A DNA stretch of 64,000 nucleotides, from contig CM035352.1 of the NCBI GenBank assembly GCA_020137815.1, positions 5,687,159 through 5,751,158 of the forward strand, in the 5' to 3' direction. The DNA comes from Hormiphora californensis (Eukaryota; Ctenophora; Tentaculata; Cydippida; Pleurobrachiidae). The notes beneath the pieces are model-generated. The model did not search any database and was not told the origin of the DNA. It saw only the letters and a program-made list of their open reading frames with translations. The translations under genes and the position numbers were made by a program. Positions 1-10,269 of this stretch are shown here, in pieces; within the stretch, counting starts at the first letter, position 1; every line of letters begins with the position of its first letter.

Positions 1-170
1 AAGGAAGGAACGAAGGAAGGAAGGAAGGAACGAAGGAACGAAGGAACGAAGGAACGAAGGAACGAAGGAACGAAGGAACGAAGGAAGGAAGGAACGAAGG
101 AACGAAGGAAGGAACGAAGGAAGGAAGGAAGGAAGGAAGGAAGGAACGAAGGAAGGAAGGAACGAAGGAA
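1..170. repeat. GGAA/CGAA tetranucleotide microsatellite
   Basis: Tandem GGAA units interspersed with CGAA units run from the window edge to about 170. The array probably continues to the left of the window. It contains no coding signal. Confidence 0.95.
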
Positions 171-192
171 TACCCCTTTGTAGGCTCTAGCC

Positions 193-486
193 ATGCCAGA
201 TATGATAAATATGGCTACACCTACTGATGACAAAAGTGATGGCAATGCCCTTGCCGTTGGAAATACTCTCACCAAAAAGGTCCTGTCTGCCTACCGACAT
301 GATGTGGATTACACCAAGAATCTAGACATCATCCGCACATTCAACTGTGCTCACCTGGAAGCCGCTGCACCATTTTTCGGTGCATCCCCCGGCTCAAATG
401 CAGATAAAACTAAACGGTACCAGAACCACACTACACTAGGTGACTACATCATCATTCAGTTACCCCTCTACAGTATATTGCGATAG
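193..486 (+). other. Unrecognised 97-codon ORF in a gene-poor stretch
   Basis: An ATG-initiated ORF of 97 codons with unbiased, non-repetitive amino acid composition, containing the string YRHDVDYTKNLDIIRTFNC. I do not recognise a domain. It has no obvious partner exon nearby, and flanking sequence to about 2050 is AT-rich with only short direct repeats (for example a GCAGCCAGGTCTTT motif at about 1031 and again at 1184). It may be a transposon fragment, an isolated exon or a chance ORF. Confidence 0.2.
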
Positions 487-489
487 TAA

Positions 490-2050
490 GGCACGTTTTA
501 GCGTGCCCGCAATTATGGGTAGTTACTAGTTGCGTTACCAAGCATACAACAGATAGATAAGTTTGAAATATCACATTACCTGTCACAGGTTCCGTACCAG
601 AATAACAAAAGAAGATAACTTAGCAGTTAGCAATCCCTGCTTCAGCCTTCACTCATCAGTAATTGTTCTTTTATCGATTCATACCGTTCTATGTGTTTCT
701 GCTGAATGAGAAGGCAGATGTGTGTGAGAATTATGCAATAAGAACTATGAAATTATGAAAACCCTTCTTACTAATCAACCATGGCAACGCCTTCAATAAA
801 GTTAACATACCTACAAACTAACCTGGGGCTCTTTTCTGAACAGGTTTATGAAGATTCTTCGCGCGTGATAGACCGTTTTTGGAGACCTTTTTAGCTGACC
901 TAGCACTACTCAAAGGTCAATTATGGCCTCATTTCGCATCGTGATGAATCGGCGGGTATTTTCCCATACTCACAAGGCCATGACGATTCCCCCAGTACCC
1001 GCAGATTGTCCCAGGACCGAGTAGGAGCTTGCAGCCAGGTCTTTAAAGAATTGCTCATGTTTAGCGACAATTTTGACCCACTATTCCTCAAATGCTGATA
1101 CTCGCGGGTATTTTCCGTAAAACTAGGGAAAATTATCTGCCAGGAGCAACAAACGAGATGCAATTCGGTTCAGTAGTTCCTTGCAGCCAGGTCTTTGAAA
1201 AAGTTTGCTCTAAAATCAATAACGGGCCGGAGGCCTTGGTATCGAAGACACCTCACACTCTGTTTAGAGGTATCGGACCCGCTTACCATATTTTTATAAC
1301 GCGCCCAAACCGTCATACTGAGCACTAAAAAGTTGTAGTCTACACTACATAGTTCTAGCCTAAGGGGTTTGAGCCGCGCACAGGGCCACACCGAGACCAA
1401 ATCTCGTTACTTTCCTGATTTCTTTGACACAAACAAGTATTGCAGAGCGGCCAATAGAGCTGGCGGTTTCAAACTTCGTCCGTATTCGGAGGGATAGATT
1501 AGCAGTTCAGTGTTTCAAACCAGGTTTAAGTTGGCAAAGTAGAAGCTGAGTTACAACATGTTTTGTACAAATTGTTCAACTTCAAGACATTTTTAATTTT
1601 GATGGCCAGACCTTTAAAGATAGAAAAGGCCAGACCTTTAAAGATAGAAACTTTGCCACGATCTTTGTTATGATGTTAAGCATACCTGACCTACTTTTTC
1701 AAAAATGTTTTTCATCATTAACACCTAAAACTGATTTCAAAACCAAGGTTCCGGGGATAATTTTTCAAATATGACTACAGAATTATAATTTTCAGACAAT
1801 TTGGTGGGGAATACCAAAATTTGGTGCATTTTCATTGAGTGGTTGAGGAGCTATTAATTTTTGAAGTGAATCAAAGCGGGTTTGTTACCCCTAACTCAGG
1901 CCGCATCGCGGCCTTCGTTTGGTGCGCTTTGCGCGCCGGCAAGGGAGGGGTAACTTCGTTACCAACCGGAGGCCTAGATGTGAGATCGATCTCGGTCGCT
2001 GCGCGACCTCGATCTCACTCAGGCATCAATGTGGCCAACTCTAGAGTCTA
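490..2050. other. Intergenic, no gene recognised
   Basis: No coding pattern is visible on either strand. A 23-bp tandem duplication lies at about 1602-1648. A remnant with a GGTAACTTCGTTACC hairpin at about 1950-1964 matches a remnant at about 40282-40315 in an ANKUB1 intron, so it is a dispersed repeat fragment. Confidence 0.5.
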
Positions 2051-2054
2051 GACC

Positions 2055-2562
2055 ATGTCGCCTACTGGATTGATAATCACGACGACCAATGAGGAGGAAA
2101 ACAAACAGAATGATGCTGTTATGGAGAAGCTGCGAGTACATCCTGATGCCAGTAGTGAGGTGAAAGGTTTGCTGAAGGCCTACAACGTCAAAGTTAAGTA
2201 CAACACCAACGTGAAAAACTTGTTGAAGGCCAAGGACGAAACCCTCCATGCAACTACTGAGTTCCTTAGAGGTAAACCTCTAAACGATGCAGGCCAGCCT
2301 ATGTACGTACATGTACAGGTCACGAGAAACTCTAGTTGACTGGATAATAATGGCTATCGAGGGAATGTTTCCTCAACAATGCTCAGCATGTAACCAGCTA
2401 GAAAGAGGATCCACGCCGAAACTTCGATGTGCAAGCTGTGGAGGTGGTGGTCACAACTGTGGCCAGGTAATGTCCCACCAAGCCCTGACCTTGCTGGGCT
2501 TCGTGTGGGTTTGTTTCGGATGTATTAAGAACTTCAAAGTTGAAACTCCCAAGCGGGTCTAG
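2055..2562 (+). pseudogene. Decayed retrotransposon 5' ORF fragment with cysteine-rich motif
   Basis: Two overlapping frames (2055-2339 and 2287-2562) read as one broken protein. The second contains paired cysteines (CSACNQLE, LRCASCGGGGHNCG, then VCFGC) resembling a zinc-binding ORF1-type module of LINEs. It lies upstream, in the same orientation, of the reverse-transcriptase remains at 3100-3630 and 8720-9660, so it probably belongs to the same decayed element. That assignment is inference from position and the Cys/His pattern only. Confidence 0.35.
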
Positions 2563-2574
2563 TGAGATCTGTTA

Positions 2575-2829
2575 GGGGAAACTCTAACTGAGCTGAATGG
2601 CATCCCATTAATGGGATCCCATCAACAGTAAAACTCTAACTGATAATGGACCACAGTGATGGTTCTTTCTCTGTATTCTCTCTGTGTGCGTGCCCACGCC
2701 CGGGCATGCCCAATGTACTGCCTACAGAGAGAATACAGAGAAAGAACCATCACTGTGGTCCATTATCAGTTAGAGTTTTACTGTTGATGGGATCCCATTA
2801 ATGGGATGCCATTCAGTTAGAGTTTCCCC
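2575..2829. mobile_element. Foldback MITE, PIF/Harbinger-like
   Basis: Two arms of about 105 bp are near-perfect inverted repeats around a loop of about 40 bp that includes GCCCGGGC. The ends read GGGGAAACTCTAACTG on one side and its complement on the other. TTA flanks both sides (2572-2574 and 2830-2832). A TTA target duplication with GG-starting termini is typical of PIF/Harbinger-derived MITEs. The left arm carries a 4-bp insertion relative to the right arm. Confidence 0.7.
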
Positions 2830-2927
2830 TTAGGTGGTCTCGAGCTGATTTGGTGCGGGTGCATTCATTCAGCATGTGCCACTCATCTTGGATGATGGGA
2901 TCGAAGAAGGGGAGGGCACGCAGAAGG

Positions 2928-3100
2928 GCAGGTCGGAAGAATCTCGACACCGAAATATATAGGTATGTATTTCAAATACATATGTATTTCAAATACACAT
3001 GTCTATTTCAACTGAAATATATATGTATGTATTTCAAATATATATGTATTTCAAATACATAATACATATATATTTCGGTGTCGAGATTCTTCCGACCTGC
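2928..3100. mobile_element. Palindromic AT-rich insertion (foldback element)
   Basis: The outer arms GCAGGTCGGAAGAATCTCGA and the complement form an inverted repeat of about 34 bp. The interior is built of TATGTATTTCAAATACATA-type units that are themselves palindromic. It interrupts the decayed LINE coding sequence, which resumes at about 3100. Confidence 0.6.
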
Positions 3101-3634
3101 CGGTCAGGTACAGGTAAAGACAGAGTTCTCACCAAACTCCAGTCGAAGAGGAGACGAATCAACCGAAGAATAGCAAAACTTCTAAAGAAAGGATCAAGCC
3201 GTTCGAGAGTGGAAAAGCTAGAAGAACTCGTCGCGGTCACTATAACAGCCATCAAGGAGCATTTAATCAACCAGATAAATGCAGAAGATGACAAGATTGT
3301 GACCCAGATCAAGACTAACCCGAAGGTCTTCTTTTCCTACGCGAACAGCAAGAGGAAAACACACTCGGACCCCTATTAACGCCGAGTGGAGCCCTTACTG
3401 ATGACCCCTGGAAAAGGCCTAGTTCCTCCAGACCCAGTAAGGTATTCAGCGATCCATCTCAGGTAAAGGTAGAGGACGCCCTTCTAGGTATCGAGGAGCA
3501 GACAGAGGAGCTGACCGACATTACCTTCACACCGGCAGATATTGAGGAAGCGCTTGCAGAATTGAAACCACACTCAGCGTCACCCAAAGATGGAATTCCA
3601 GCTCTCATATTAAGGGAATTTCGAAGCTATTTAG
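3100..3634 (+). pseudogene. LINE reverse-transcriptase remnant, left half
   Basis: Translation gives a basic region upstream of an RT domain, with the string NPKVFFSYANSKRK, then frame-broken text containing FTPADIEEALAELKPHSASP, DGIPA and LILREFRSYLAYPL. This is the classic LINE pattern ahead of the RT core (finger region of CR1/L2/Rex-type elements). The reading continues exactly at 8723 (Y-L-A-Y-P-L then W-R-L-W-T-E-S-F), so the later minus-strand LINE inserted into this one. Frameshifts and a stop mark it as dead. Confidence 0.75.
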
Positions 3635-3647
3635 CCTACCCCCTGTG
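3635..3647. repeat. Target-site duplication, left copy
   Basis: CCTACCCCCTGTG is repeated exactly at 8710-8722. The two copies bracket the minus-strand LINE, and removing one copy plus the insert restores the host reading frame. Confidence 0.85.
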
Positions 3648-3718
3648 TGTGTGTGTGTCGTGTACCTCCCGTACTTCCACCCACTTGCTGTCGTAGTAGT
3701 AGTAGTTCTAGGGAGAAA

Positions 3719-6700
3719 TTAGAGCCGAGGAGGGCCTAAAGTCCTCCTCGCCAGCTCCACTGATCTCCCCGGGTCGGACGTAAGTAGGTCGAGTGTCGTC
3801 CGAGTCGTCCCGAATAACCTCATTCTCTCGCCAGAGGTTCGGGAGCAGTCCTGCATCCAATGTTGCAGGTCCTGTTGTTGTCCTGGACAGTATGGACATT
3901 CCGGGCTCACGGCCTCATCTATCCGGTGTTGGTAGGCTCGGAAACCATTGTGGTGGCCCGATCGGAGACGAGCTATGAGTACCTGGTCCTTTCTCGTCGT
4001 TATGTCTTTGTCCGTGTCTTTATTATAGTTTTTGTAGGTCTCTGCAGTCCGCTGGTGTTGTACCGGCTCGTCCTTTATCACCCGCCGTATGTGGGCCTTC
4101 ACGGCTGCGAAGGATACTGGCCTCTCACCCTGATTCTCCGTTTCCAGGGTGGTTGCGTCCTTGGCTGCCTTATCAGCTAGTTCGTTACCGGGAACATCCA
4201 CATGGCTGGGGATCCACTGAATGGTAATGTCTGCTTTGCATCCACCCATACTGTGTAGTAATCCGGCAATTGTCGATGTCGGGTTTGTACTATTCATGCT
4301 ATCGCATAGTGATTTGCTATCGGTACAGATTAGCACTCTCCAATACTGGGGGTGGGAGTGGAGCCAAGAGGACGCTGTCCTCATAGCTTCTAGCTCCTCC
4401 TCAAATGATGAGGTGTGCGGTCGTCCTCTAGTCTTGATGGTGTCAATGACGGTGGGGTTTTCTGGGGGTCCAGTGGTTGCCACCATACCACTGCCTCCGT
4501 TGGAAGTACCCTCCTCTGCCGATCCATCTGTGTATATCGTTACCTCTGCCTTGTGTTCACTGATGGTCGACAGTGTGAGGGTTCTCAGGTCATCCGCGGG
4601 AAGGGTATTTTTTGTCACTCCGCCCGGTAGTGTTTGGTGGATGGTCAGTGTGTTTCCCTCCATCCAGGGAGGGGGTGTGGAGTAGGAGAGCTCCTCTCTA
4701 TTCTCGAATGTGGCTGGGAGGTGGGATTGGAGGTCTTCAGATCTGGTCCGGAAGCTAGGCCGTACTAGCCTGTGTGCTACCGTTCCCTCAACCGCTAGCC
4801 GGCGCGGGTGATCCTGTGGAGATCTGAGGGCCTTTTCGCTGGCCGTAAGCAGGAGCCTCTTGGATTGTGTTGTGTAGCTTTGCACTCCTGCTTCTAGTCT
4901 TAAAGCTTCAAGGGGGGTGGATCTGTACTGGCCTGTGATTAGACGTAGAGCTTTGTTCTGTAGGGTTTCAAGGGTTTTTCTGTTTGTATCAGAAATCCAC
5001 GGCTGCCAGGCGCTAGCGGAGTAGTCCAGTACACTTCGGATGTGCGTATTGTACACCTTTAGCAGACTGTTCTTCTTCCATCCCCAGGTGGTGTTACTGA
5101 GGGCTGCTAGGATTCGACACTTGGAGTTGATCTTCTCCTTCAGTGACTTGACGTGAGGGCCAAAGGTGAGCTGTCTATCCAGGATAACTCCCAAGAGTCT
5201 CGGTGTCGGGTCATAAGAAAGATTGATCTCCCCCGCTTGCAGAGAGGGTCTCCAGTGGGCTTCGTTACTCGATGTTGTAAAGAAGGTGCTGACGCTCTTG
5301 TCACTCAGTATCATCTTATATTCCCTGCACCACTCCACTACTATGTCAACCGCCCTCTGGCAGCTGCGGGCGGCCTTCCCGAGTGTGGAGCCGATACCGG
5401 TGACTGTGACATCGTCAGCAAATAGTGAATTGACGCTGTCCTCCGGGAGTCTCTCTGCAAGTGTGTTGATATAAAACAGAAATAGCAGTGGGGCCAACAC
5501 TGACCCTTGTGGTAGTCCTTGCCTGAGGATTCGTATGGAGCTGTGGGAGTTATTGTAGTTAACTCTGGCAAGTCTATTGTTCAGGAAGCATCGTAGCCAG
5601 CGAATAAGGGGTTTGGGTACTCCCTTGTTGTACATGGTCAGGAGGAGCTTATCCCTCCAGACCTTGTCATAAGCCTTGGATAGGTCTAGTAGTGCCATTA
5701 CTGTTCTGTTGGAGGGTTTGGATTGGAAGCCATCATCTATAGATTGGACCAGCCGGAGTATCTGGTCTTCACAGCATCGTCCTCTCCGGAACCCAGCCTG
5801 GAGGCGATGGAACCAGCCTCCAGTCTCTGCGAGGTGGTAGATTCTGTCCGCTATCATTCTCTCTGCTGTCTTCACCACACATGAAGTGAGGCTGATTGGC
5901 CTGTATGACGATAGGACCTTGGCTGGCTTGCCAGCCTTCAACAGGGGGATGATCGAGGCAGTCCTCCAAATCTGGGGCAGATTGTTGGAGTGCAGGGACT
6001 GGTTAAAGATGGCAAGGAGTTCTTCCAGGGCGTTGCTCCCCAGGGCTTTGATGAAAGCAGGTGTTATGTCATCTGGGCCCGGTGCGCCCTTCTTCTTGCT
6101 TTTCTTTATAGCTGTCTTTAGCTCCTTCATTGTAAAGGGGGAGCTTGCTGGAGCTTCTACTTCGTCTTCTCCAGTTGGTTCTTCCTCGAGGATCCGGTTG
6201 AGCTTCAGGGTGGTCTCTGTACGTTCTGGTCCTGTTATGTTCAGGGAACTAACACGGGCGTAATGGGAAGCAAATATGTCGGCCTTCCTCTTATTGTTTG
6301 TGATGAGTCGGCCGTTGTGGAGCAGGGCTTCGTTTGGGTTGTTGGTGTCAGGGCATCCATTGAGGGAGCGCACGAGCCTCCATAGCTGGGGATCCTGCAT
6401 CTCTGCTCCAGCAAGAGTTTCCTCCCACCGGTCCAGTTTTGCTTCGTCCATCAGGTTGGCGGCGTTGTGGCATGCCTCAATCCATTCTTCTCTGTGGTCT
6501 TTCACGTTCTCTCTAAGGGTGTTCCTTTTTGTCACGGCATCTCTTACTCTGGGGTTCATCGTACCCTTACGCCTCTTTCCTGGTACTGTTTTCCCTACAT
6601 GCTTTTCCGCAGCTTTGATCACTTTTTCCTGGAATCTTCTCACCCTTCTATGGATGTTTGGTTCCTCCTCCAAGTCCAGGAAGTCGTTCTCTAGCTCGGC

Positions 6701-8659
6701 TGTGAAGCTGGAAAGGTCAACATTTGCTCTCCACTTGGGAGGTCGACTGATCTGTTGTTGTAGGGCGAGTTTGGATCTGATGTTGAATATGATGGGAAGG
6801 TGATCAGATCCAAGGTCTTGGTCGGGATGCCAGTCTGCTCTATCAGCCCATTTCTTCCCCACGAGTGTTACGTCGGGGGAGCTCTCAGTGCCGGTAGCAG
6901 GGTTCACCCTTGTTGGTCTCCCGTCGTTAAGCAGTGTCAATCCCTTCTCTACGATCAGGTCTTCGATGGCTCCACCCCGTTGGTCCTCTGGCTGGGATCG
7001 GTCCCAGAGGGTGGAGTGGGCGTTTAGGTCGCCTGCAATTATGGAGTATTCGTCGGTGGGTAGGATGTCGGTCCTCAGGAGTGTGGTACTGCCTCCCAAC
7101 GAGTTGTTGGGGGGGCAGTATACATTTGCGAGTGTCGCCCAGCGATTCCTCACAAACTTAATCCTGCACCTGATGACCTCCGTCCCGTCCTTCTGCCCAC
7201 CCGGCAGTCTTTCAAAAGAGATTTCGTGCCGGATGAGCGTAAGTAGCCCCCCTCCGATTCCTCCAGCCCTGTCTTGGCGGAGGGTCGAGTAACCCGGAAA
7301 GTGGGGTGTTCTGTCTTGTTTTCTGAGTTTGGTTTCTTGGATCAGGCAGATGTCGATTAACTGGGATTTCAGTCTTTCCTCCAGTTCGCCTGCTTTCCGG
7401 GCTAGTCCACCAGCGTTCCACTGCATAATTCTAAGGGATGTGGTGCTGGTCGTCAATTCTAATGGATCGTCTCGGTTGATGATTGTGGGTGTTGGGGCGT
7501 TCTGGGCTCGGAGACGATCTGTGCAGGGGTCACAGTCCCAGTTGGTTGTCCCTTCTAGGACTGCTTCCTGGAATGAGCGGGTTGTTTCAGTGCAACACTT
7601 ATGGAAAGGGGCGTGGCATGTGTTGCATTCAATTGGTGTAGTGTTGACCTTGATTGTTCTCTTGCAGTGGGCACATCTGGTTTTCTGTCCGGGTTCAGAT
7701 GAGCTTGGGCTGGGACTAGGGCTGGAACGTGAAGTTTGGTTAAATGTGGCTGGGGTGGAGCTGAAGGGGAAGGATGGCTGGTTGTCCTGGGGGGATGCTG
7801 AAGATGGGGGGAATCTGAATGTGCTGGGTGGGCTAAGTAAGCCATGGCACTGCGAGCTATCCGATGAGCTCGACGGGAGGGGTGGTGACAGGGGGAATAG
7901 AACTCGAGGAGGTGGGGTGAAGTTCGTGGGGTTGGGGACTCTCCATGGGGTACTAGCGCTCGGGTTTGGTACCCTTGCACCTGTTGGGAATGATGGAGGG
8001 AAACTTCTTGAGTTTGGACTATGTGTAGCGCAGAGCCATTTGGATTTGTCCAGCTGGTACCTCCCTATACCACTACATTTTTCCTGTTTGTGTGACCAGC
8101 TGTGGCAACTCTGTACACTGCATTTAATGGGGACTATGCCAACTTTGATCGTTTTGTTGCATGTCGAGCAGGTTCTCTGTTCCACCTCATGGCTGGAATC
8201 CTCTGTGTCAGTAGACTGGTTGAATGGTGACACACCTCCATGGTTGGTACATTTCCATACCGGTTTCAGATTGTATCTACTGATTCCACTACAGGTTATA
8301 GATTTGTGGCAAGTCTCTGGGCAGCCGGTTGTGGAGCATGATAGGGGGGTGGCATTGGCTCTGATTGTACCGGAGCATGAGTGACATTTAGGTCCTGGGT
8401 TCGTTTCAATATCCCCGCCCCGCAGCAGGAGGAGACCTAGCCAGCCTACTGCGGGTCGAGAAAAAAATATATCGTCTGCTGTCCTTGTATATCTTCTCTG
8501 GGGTTTGTTGAGGTTTTCGGGACTGCCCGGGGCAGTTCCCTTGATGAGGAGCATTCGTTGATCCCCCGAAGAGGACGAAGCCCACCAAACCGACGGCAAG
8601 GTTGCTCCTCTGTAGGATGGGCTTGCTGTCGTTGGGGAGCAGCGTTCCCTAGATTTCAC
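3719..8659 (-). CDS. LINE polyprotein: 2A motif, PHD-like fingers, endonuclease, reverse transcriptase, RNase H
   Basis: A 1646-residue protein. Residues 83-90 are DIETNPGP, a 2A-type ribosome-skipping motif. Three Cys/His-rich PHD-like fingers lie at about 91-140, 174-213 and 329-379, separated by a Ser/Pro-rich linker. The endonuclease (from about 411) shows MQWNAGG, IQETKL, GDLNAHSTLWD and GSDHLPI. The RT shows LLDLSKAYDKVW, GLPQGSVLAPLLF and the catalytic FADD near residue 1080. RNase H follows with IYTDGS (about 1373), a central E, CTDSKSL and SHVDVPGNELAD. A C-terminal C-x2-C-x8-H-x4-C knuckle is at about 1585-1605. All core catalytic residues appear present, so the enzyme could be active. 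The start was taken at the first Met; 2A needs a translated upstream leader, which this gives. Confidence 0.92.
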   Translation of the reverse strand: MKSRERCSPTTASPSYRGATLPSVWWASSSSGDQRMLLIKGTAPGSPENLNKPQRRYTRTADDIFFSRPAVGWLGLLLLRGGDIETNPGPKCHSCSGTIRANATPLSCSTTGCPETCHKSITCSGISRYNLKPVWKCTNHGGVSPFNQSTDTEDSSHEVEQRTCSTCNKTIKVGIVPIKCSVQSCHSWSHKQEKCSGIGRYQLDKSKWLCATHSPNSRSFPPSFPTGARVPNPSASTPWRVPNPTNFTPPPRVLFPLSPPLPSSSSDSSQCHGLLSPPSTFRFPPSSASPQDNQPSFPFSSTPATFNQTSRSSPSPSPSSSEPGQKTRCAHCKRTIKVNTTPIECNTCHAPFHKCCTETTRSFQEAVLEGTTNWDCDPCTDRLRAQNAPTPTIINRDDPLELTTSTTSLRIMQWNAGGLARKAGELEERLKSQLIDICLIQETKLRKQDRTPHFPGYSTLRQDRAGGIGGGLLTLIRHEISFERLPGGQKDGTEVIRCRIKFVRNRWATLANVYCPPNNSLGGSTTLLRTDILPTDEYSIIAGDLNAHSTLWDRSQPEDQRGGAIEDLIVEKGLTLLNDGRPTRVNPATGTESSPDVTLVGKKWADRADWHPDQDLGSDHLPIIFNIRSKLALQQQISRPPKWRANVDLSSFTAELENDFLDLEEEPNIHRRVRRFQEKVIKAAEKHVGKTVPGKRRKGTMNPRVRDAVTKRNTLRENVKDHREEWIEACHNAANLMDEAKLDRWEETLAGAEMQDPQLWRLVRSLNGCPDTNNPNEALLHNGRLITNNKRKADIFASHYARVSSLNITGPERTETTLKLNRILEEEPTGEDEVEAPASSPFTMKELKTAIKKSKKKGAPGPDDITPAFIKALGSNALEELLAIFNQSLHSNNLPQIWRTASIIPLLKAGKPAKVLSSYRPISLTSCVVKTAERMIADRIYHLAETGGWFHRLQAGFRRGRCCEDQILRLVQSIDDGFQSKPSNRTVMALLDLSKAYDKVWRDKLLLTMYNKGVPKPLIRWLRCFLNNRLARVNYNNSHSSIRILRQGLPQGSVLAPLLFLFYINTLAERLPEDSVNSLFADDVTVTGIGSTLGKAARSCQRAVDIVVEWCREYKMILSDKSVSTFFTTSSNEAHWRPSLQAGEINLSYDPTPRLLGVILDRQLTFGPHVKSLKEKINSKCRILAALSNTTWGWKKNSLLKVYNTHIRSVLDYSASAWQPWISDTNRKTLETLQNKALRLITGQYRSTPLEALRLEAGVQSYTTQSKRLLLTASEKALRSPQDHPRRLAVEGTVAHRLVRPSFRTRSEDLQSHLPATFENREELSYSTPPPWMEGNTLTIHQTLPGGVTKNTLPADDLRTLTLSTISEHKAEVTIYTDGSAEEGTSNGGSGMVATTGPPENPTVIDTIKTRGRPHTSSFEEELEAMRTASSWLHSHPQYWRVLICTDSKSLCDSMNSTNPTSTIAGLLHSMGGCKADITIQWIPSHVDVPGNELADKAAKDATTLETENQGERPVSFAAVKAHIRRVIKDEPVQHQRTAETYKNYNKDTDKDITTRKDQVLIARLRSGHHNGFRAYQHRIDEAVSPECPYCPGQQQDLQHWMQDCSRTSGERMRLFGTTRTTLDLLTSDPGRSVELARRTLGPPRL
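8390..8413 (-). other. 2A-type ribosome-skipping motif (DIETNPGP)
   Basis: The codons read Asp-Ile-Glu-Thr-Asn-Pro-Gly-Pro, preceded by Leu-Leu-Leu-Leu-Arg-Gly-Gly. This matches the D(V/I)E-x-NPGP consensus at which ribosomes skip the last Gly-Pro peptide bond. Such motifs are known at the N-terminus of some APE-type LINEs. Skipping would release an 89-residue leader from the main polyprotein. Confidence 0.88.
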
Positions 8660-8709
8660 AGTTCTCTCCTCAGGTCACCAACACACATGGCTGCCCAGAG
8701 CGCCTACCC

Positions 8710-8722
8710 CCTACCCCCTGTG
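8710..8722. repeat. Target-site duplication, right copy
   Basis: An exact repeat of CCTACCCCCTGTG at 3635-3647. Host LINE coding resumes immediately after it. Confidence 0.85.
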
Positions 8723-9720
8723 GAGACTGTGGACAGAATCCTTTGCTGAGGGAAACATTCCGGAGGAGTTGAAGAGGCAGCAGATAGCCCCTATCTTCAA
8801 GAAAGGAAACAAAAGTATAGCTGAGAACTACCGACCGGTAGCACTGACCAGCCACGTGACCAAAACCTTCGAACGAGTGGTGTGCAAGGAGATAGCTGAA
8901 TTTGTTGAGTGGCAAGGTATTCTAAACAACGAACAACACGGATTCAGATCAGGACGTAGCTGCCTTACTCAACTACTTGAACACTATGATGTAATCCTGG
9001 AGGACCTCAACCAAGGGAGTGAAGTAGATGTGGCTTACATCGACTTTAGCAAAGCCTTTGATAAGGTTGATATCAGTATCCTTCTTCATAAACTGAAAAG
9101 ATATGGTATCAGGGGAAGACTACTTCAGTGGATCAGAGCCTTCCTCACTGGTAGGTCACAGACTGTGGTGATAGACGGAGCATGCTCCAGGGCCGAGAGT
9201 GTCACCAGTAGTGTCATCCAGGGATCTGTGCTTGTACCCCTTCTATTCATCATATATGTGTGTGACTTGGTATCCCGGACGACGGGAGGTACGCTTACCT
9301 TCGCGGACGACACCAAAAGCCGCCAAGCAATTACTGGATTGGAAGACAGGGATGCCCTACAAGAAAATCTGGAACAGATAGCGGAATGGTTGGGAAGAAA
9401 CAATATGCTGCTGCATGAGCAGAAGTAATACTCTGTAATACTCCGAGTTGAAGGGCATCTCCCGGAGTTCTCTGGTCTTGTTAAGGGTGTAGTTTAGGAC
9501 TTCAAGAGACCGCTCCGAGAAGACTATGGTAACTCTCCTCAAGTCACTGCTAAGACCCAAACTTGAATACTGTTCTCCCTTATGGTCTCCAACCACGATC
9601 GGAGATGTTATCAAGATCGAAACTATACAGAGATTCTTTACCAGGAGAATTGCGGAATGTCAAGGCCTTAACTAATGGGAAAGGCTGACACAGCTGGGAA
9701 TTTTATCTCTTCAACGGAGA
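8723..9720 (+). pseudogene. LINE reverse-transcriptase remnant, right half
   Basis: Continuation of the element at 3100-3634. It shows the RT core FKKGNKSIAENYRPVALTS, NNEQHGFRSGRSCLTQL, AYIDFSKAFDKVD, VIQGSVLVPLLFIIY and FADDTK, followed by a stop at 9428 and then, in another frame, LLRPKLEYCSPLWSP and WERLTQLGILSLQRRRER. This order is typical of CR1/L2/Rex-like LINEs. Stops, a frame change and the foreign insertion make it inactive. Confidence 0.85.
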
Positions 9721-10269
9721 CGCGAGAGAAAGGTTTGGTAGAGACGTTTTTGAAAATTTTGCATTGAGCTCCTTCAAATTGAAAGCTTTACTACAGCGCA
9801 GGACATCAAAATCAGCGCTACAATGGCGAAGAAATTACACAGAAAGCTTCAAAACACGCCTTTTTTAAACACAGCCTCAGAGATTTAGCCCTGACTTTAT
9901 TGACCGTTTAATCATTGGAAAGTCCTCGATACTCTCTTCCCAACGAGCCTAAGATTGTGCGATGTGGACAAGAAATGACAGAGTTATTGCCAAAAAAGTC
10001 AAAATTTGACCATAAAAGGGATTTTACTCCACCGTTATCCAACTTATTTTCGTCCGCAAGCATGCGTCAAACAAAAATGATTTTGAAACTTTTGGAGACA
10101 AAATTTTTTCAACTTTTTTTGGCAGTTTTACTCGAAATTCAAAACAGGGTGCGCGTCGCAATGCCAAAATGCGCGTCGCATGCGCGTCGCATTGTGCGCG
10201 TCTCAACACAGTGTCTCGCCTCCATACGTTGCAGGCCCCTTATAATGAGGGGGCTGCAGCGCATTCCAA
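9721..10269. other. Intergenic, degenerate sequence
   Basis: No gene is supported. Short open frames are present but show no recognisable domain. A GCGCGTCGCA direct repeat sits at about 10150-10200. Confidence 0.4.

Larger units (their letters stand above)
3648..8709 (-). mobile_element. Full-length non-LTR retrotransposon (EEP-RT-RNase H type)
   Basis: A 5.06-kb insertion bounded by a perfect 13-bp target-site duplication. It carries one uninterrupted 1646-codon ORF. The 3' side (low coordinates) ends with a short ACT-type repeat and a CA/GT dinucleotide tract (about 3644-3710), in line with the simple-repeat tails of LINEs. The 5' end lies within about 50 bp of the ORF start. The intact ORF and exact duplication point to a recent insertion. 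The layout (N-terminal zinc fingers, apurinic-type endonuclease, RT, RNase H, C-terminal CCHC) is that of the I/Ingi group of LINEs in the broad sense; the exact clade needs a tree. Confidence 0.9.

Noticed and set aside
7329-8384. A 351-codon plus-strand ORF opposite the LINE polyprotein
   Set aside because: Antisense to the zinc-finger and linker part of the confirmed minus-strand ORF; no recognisable domain.
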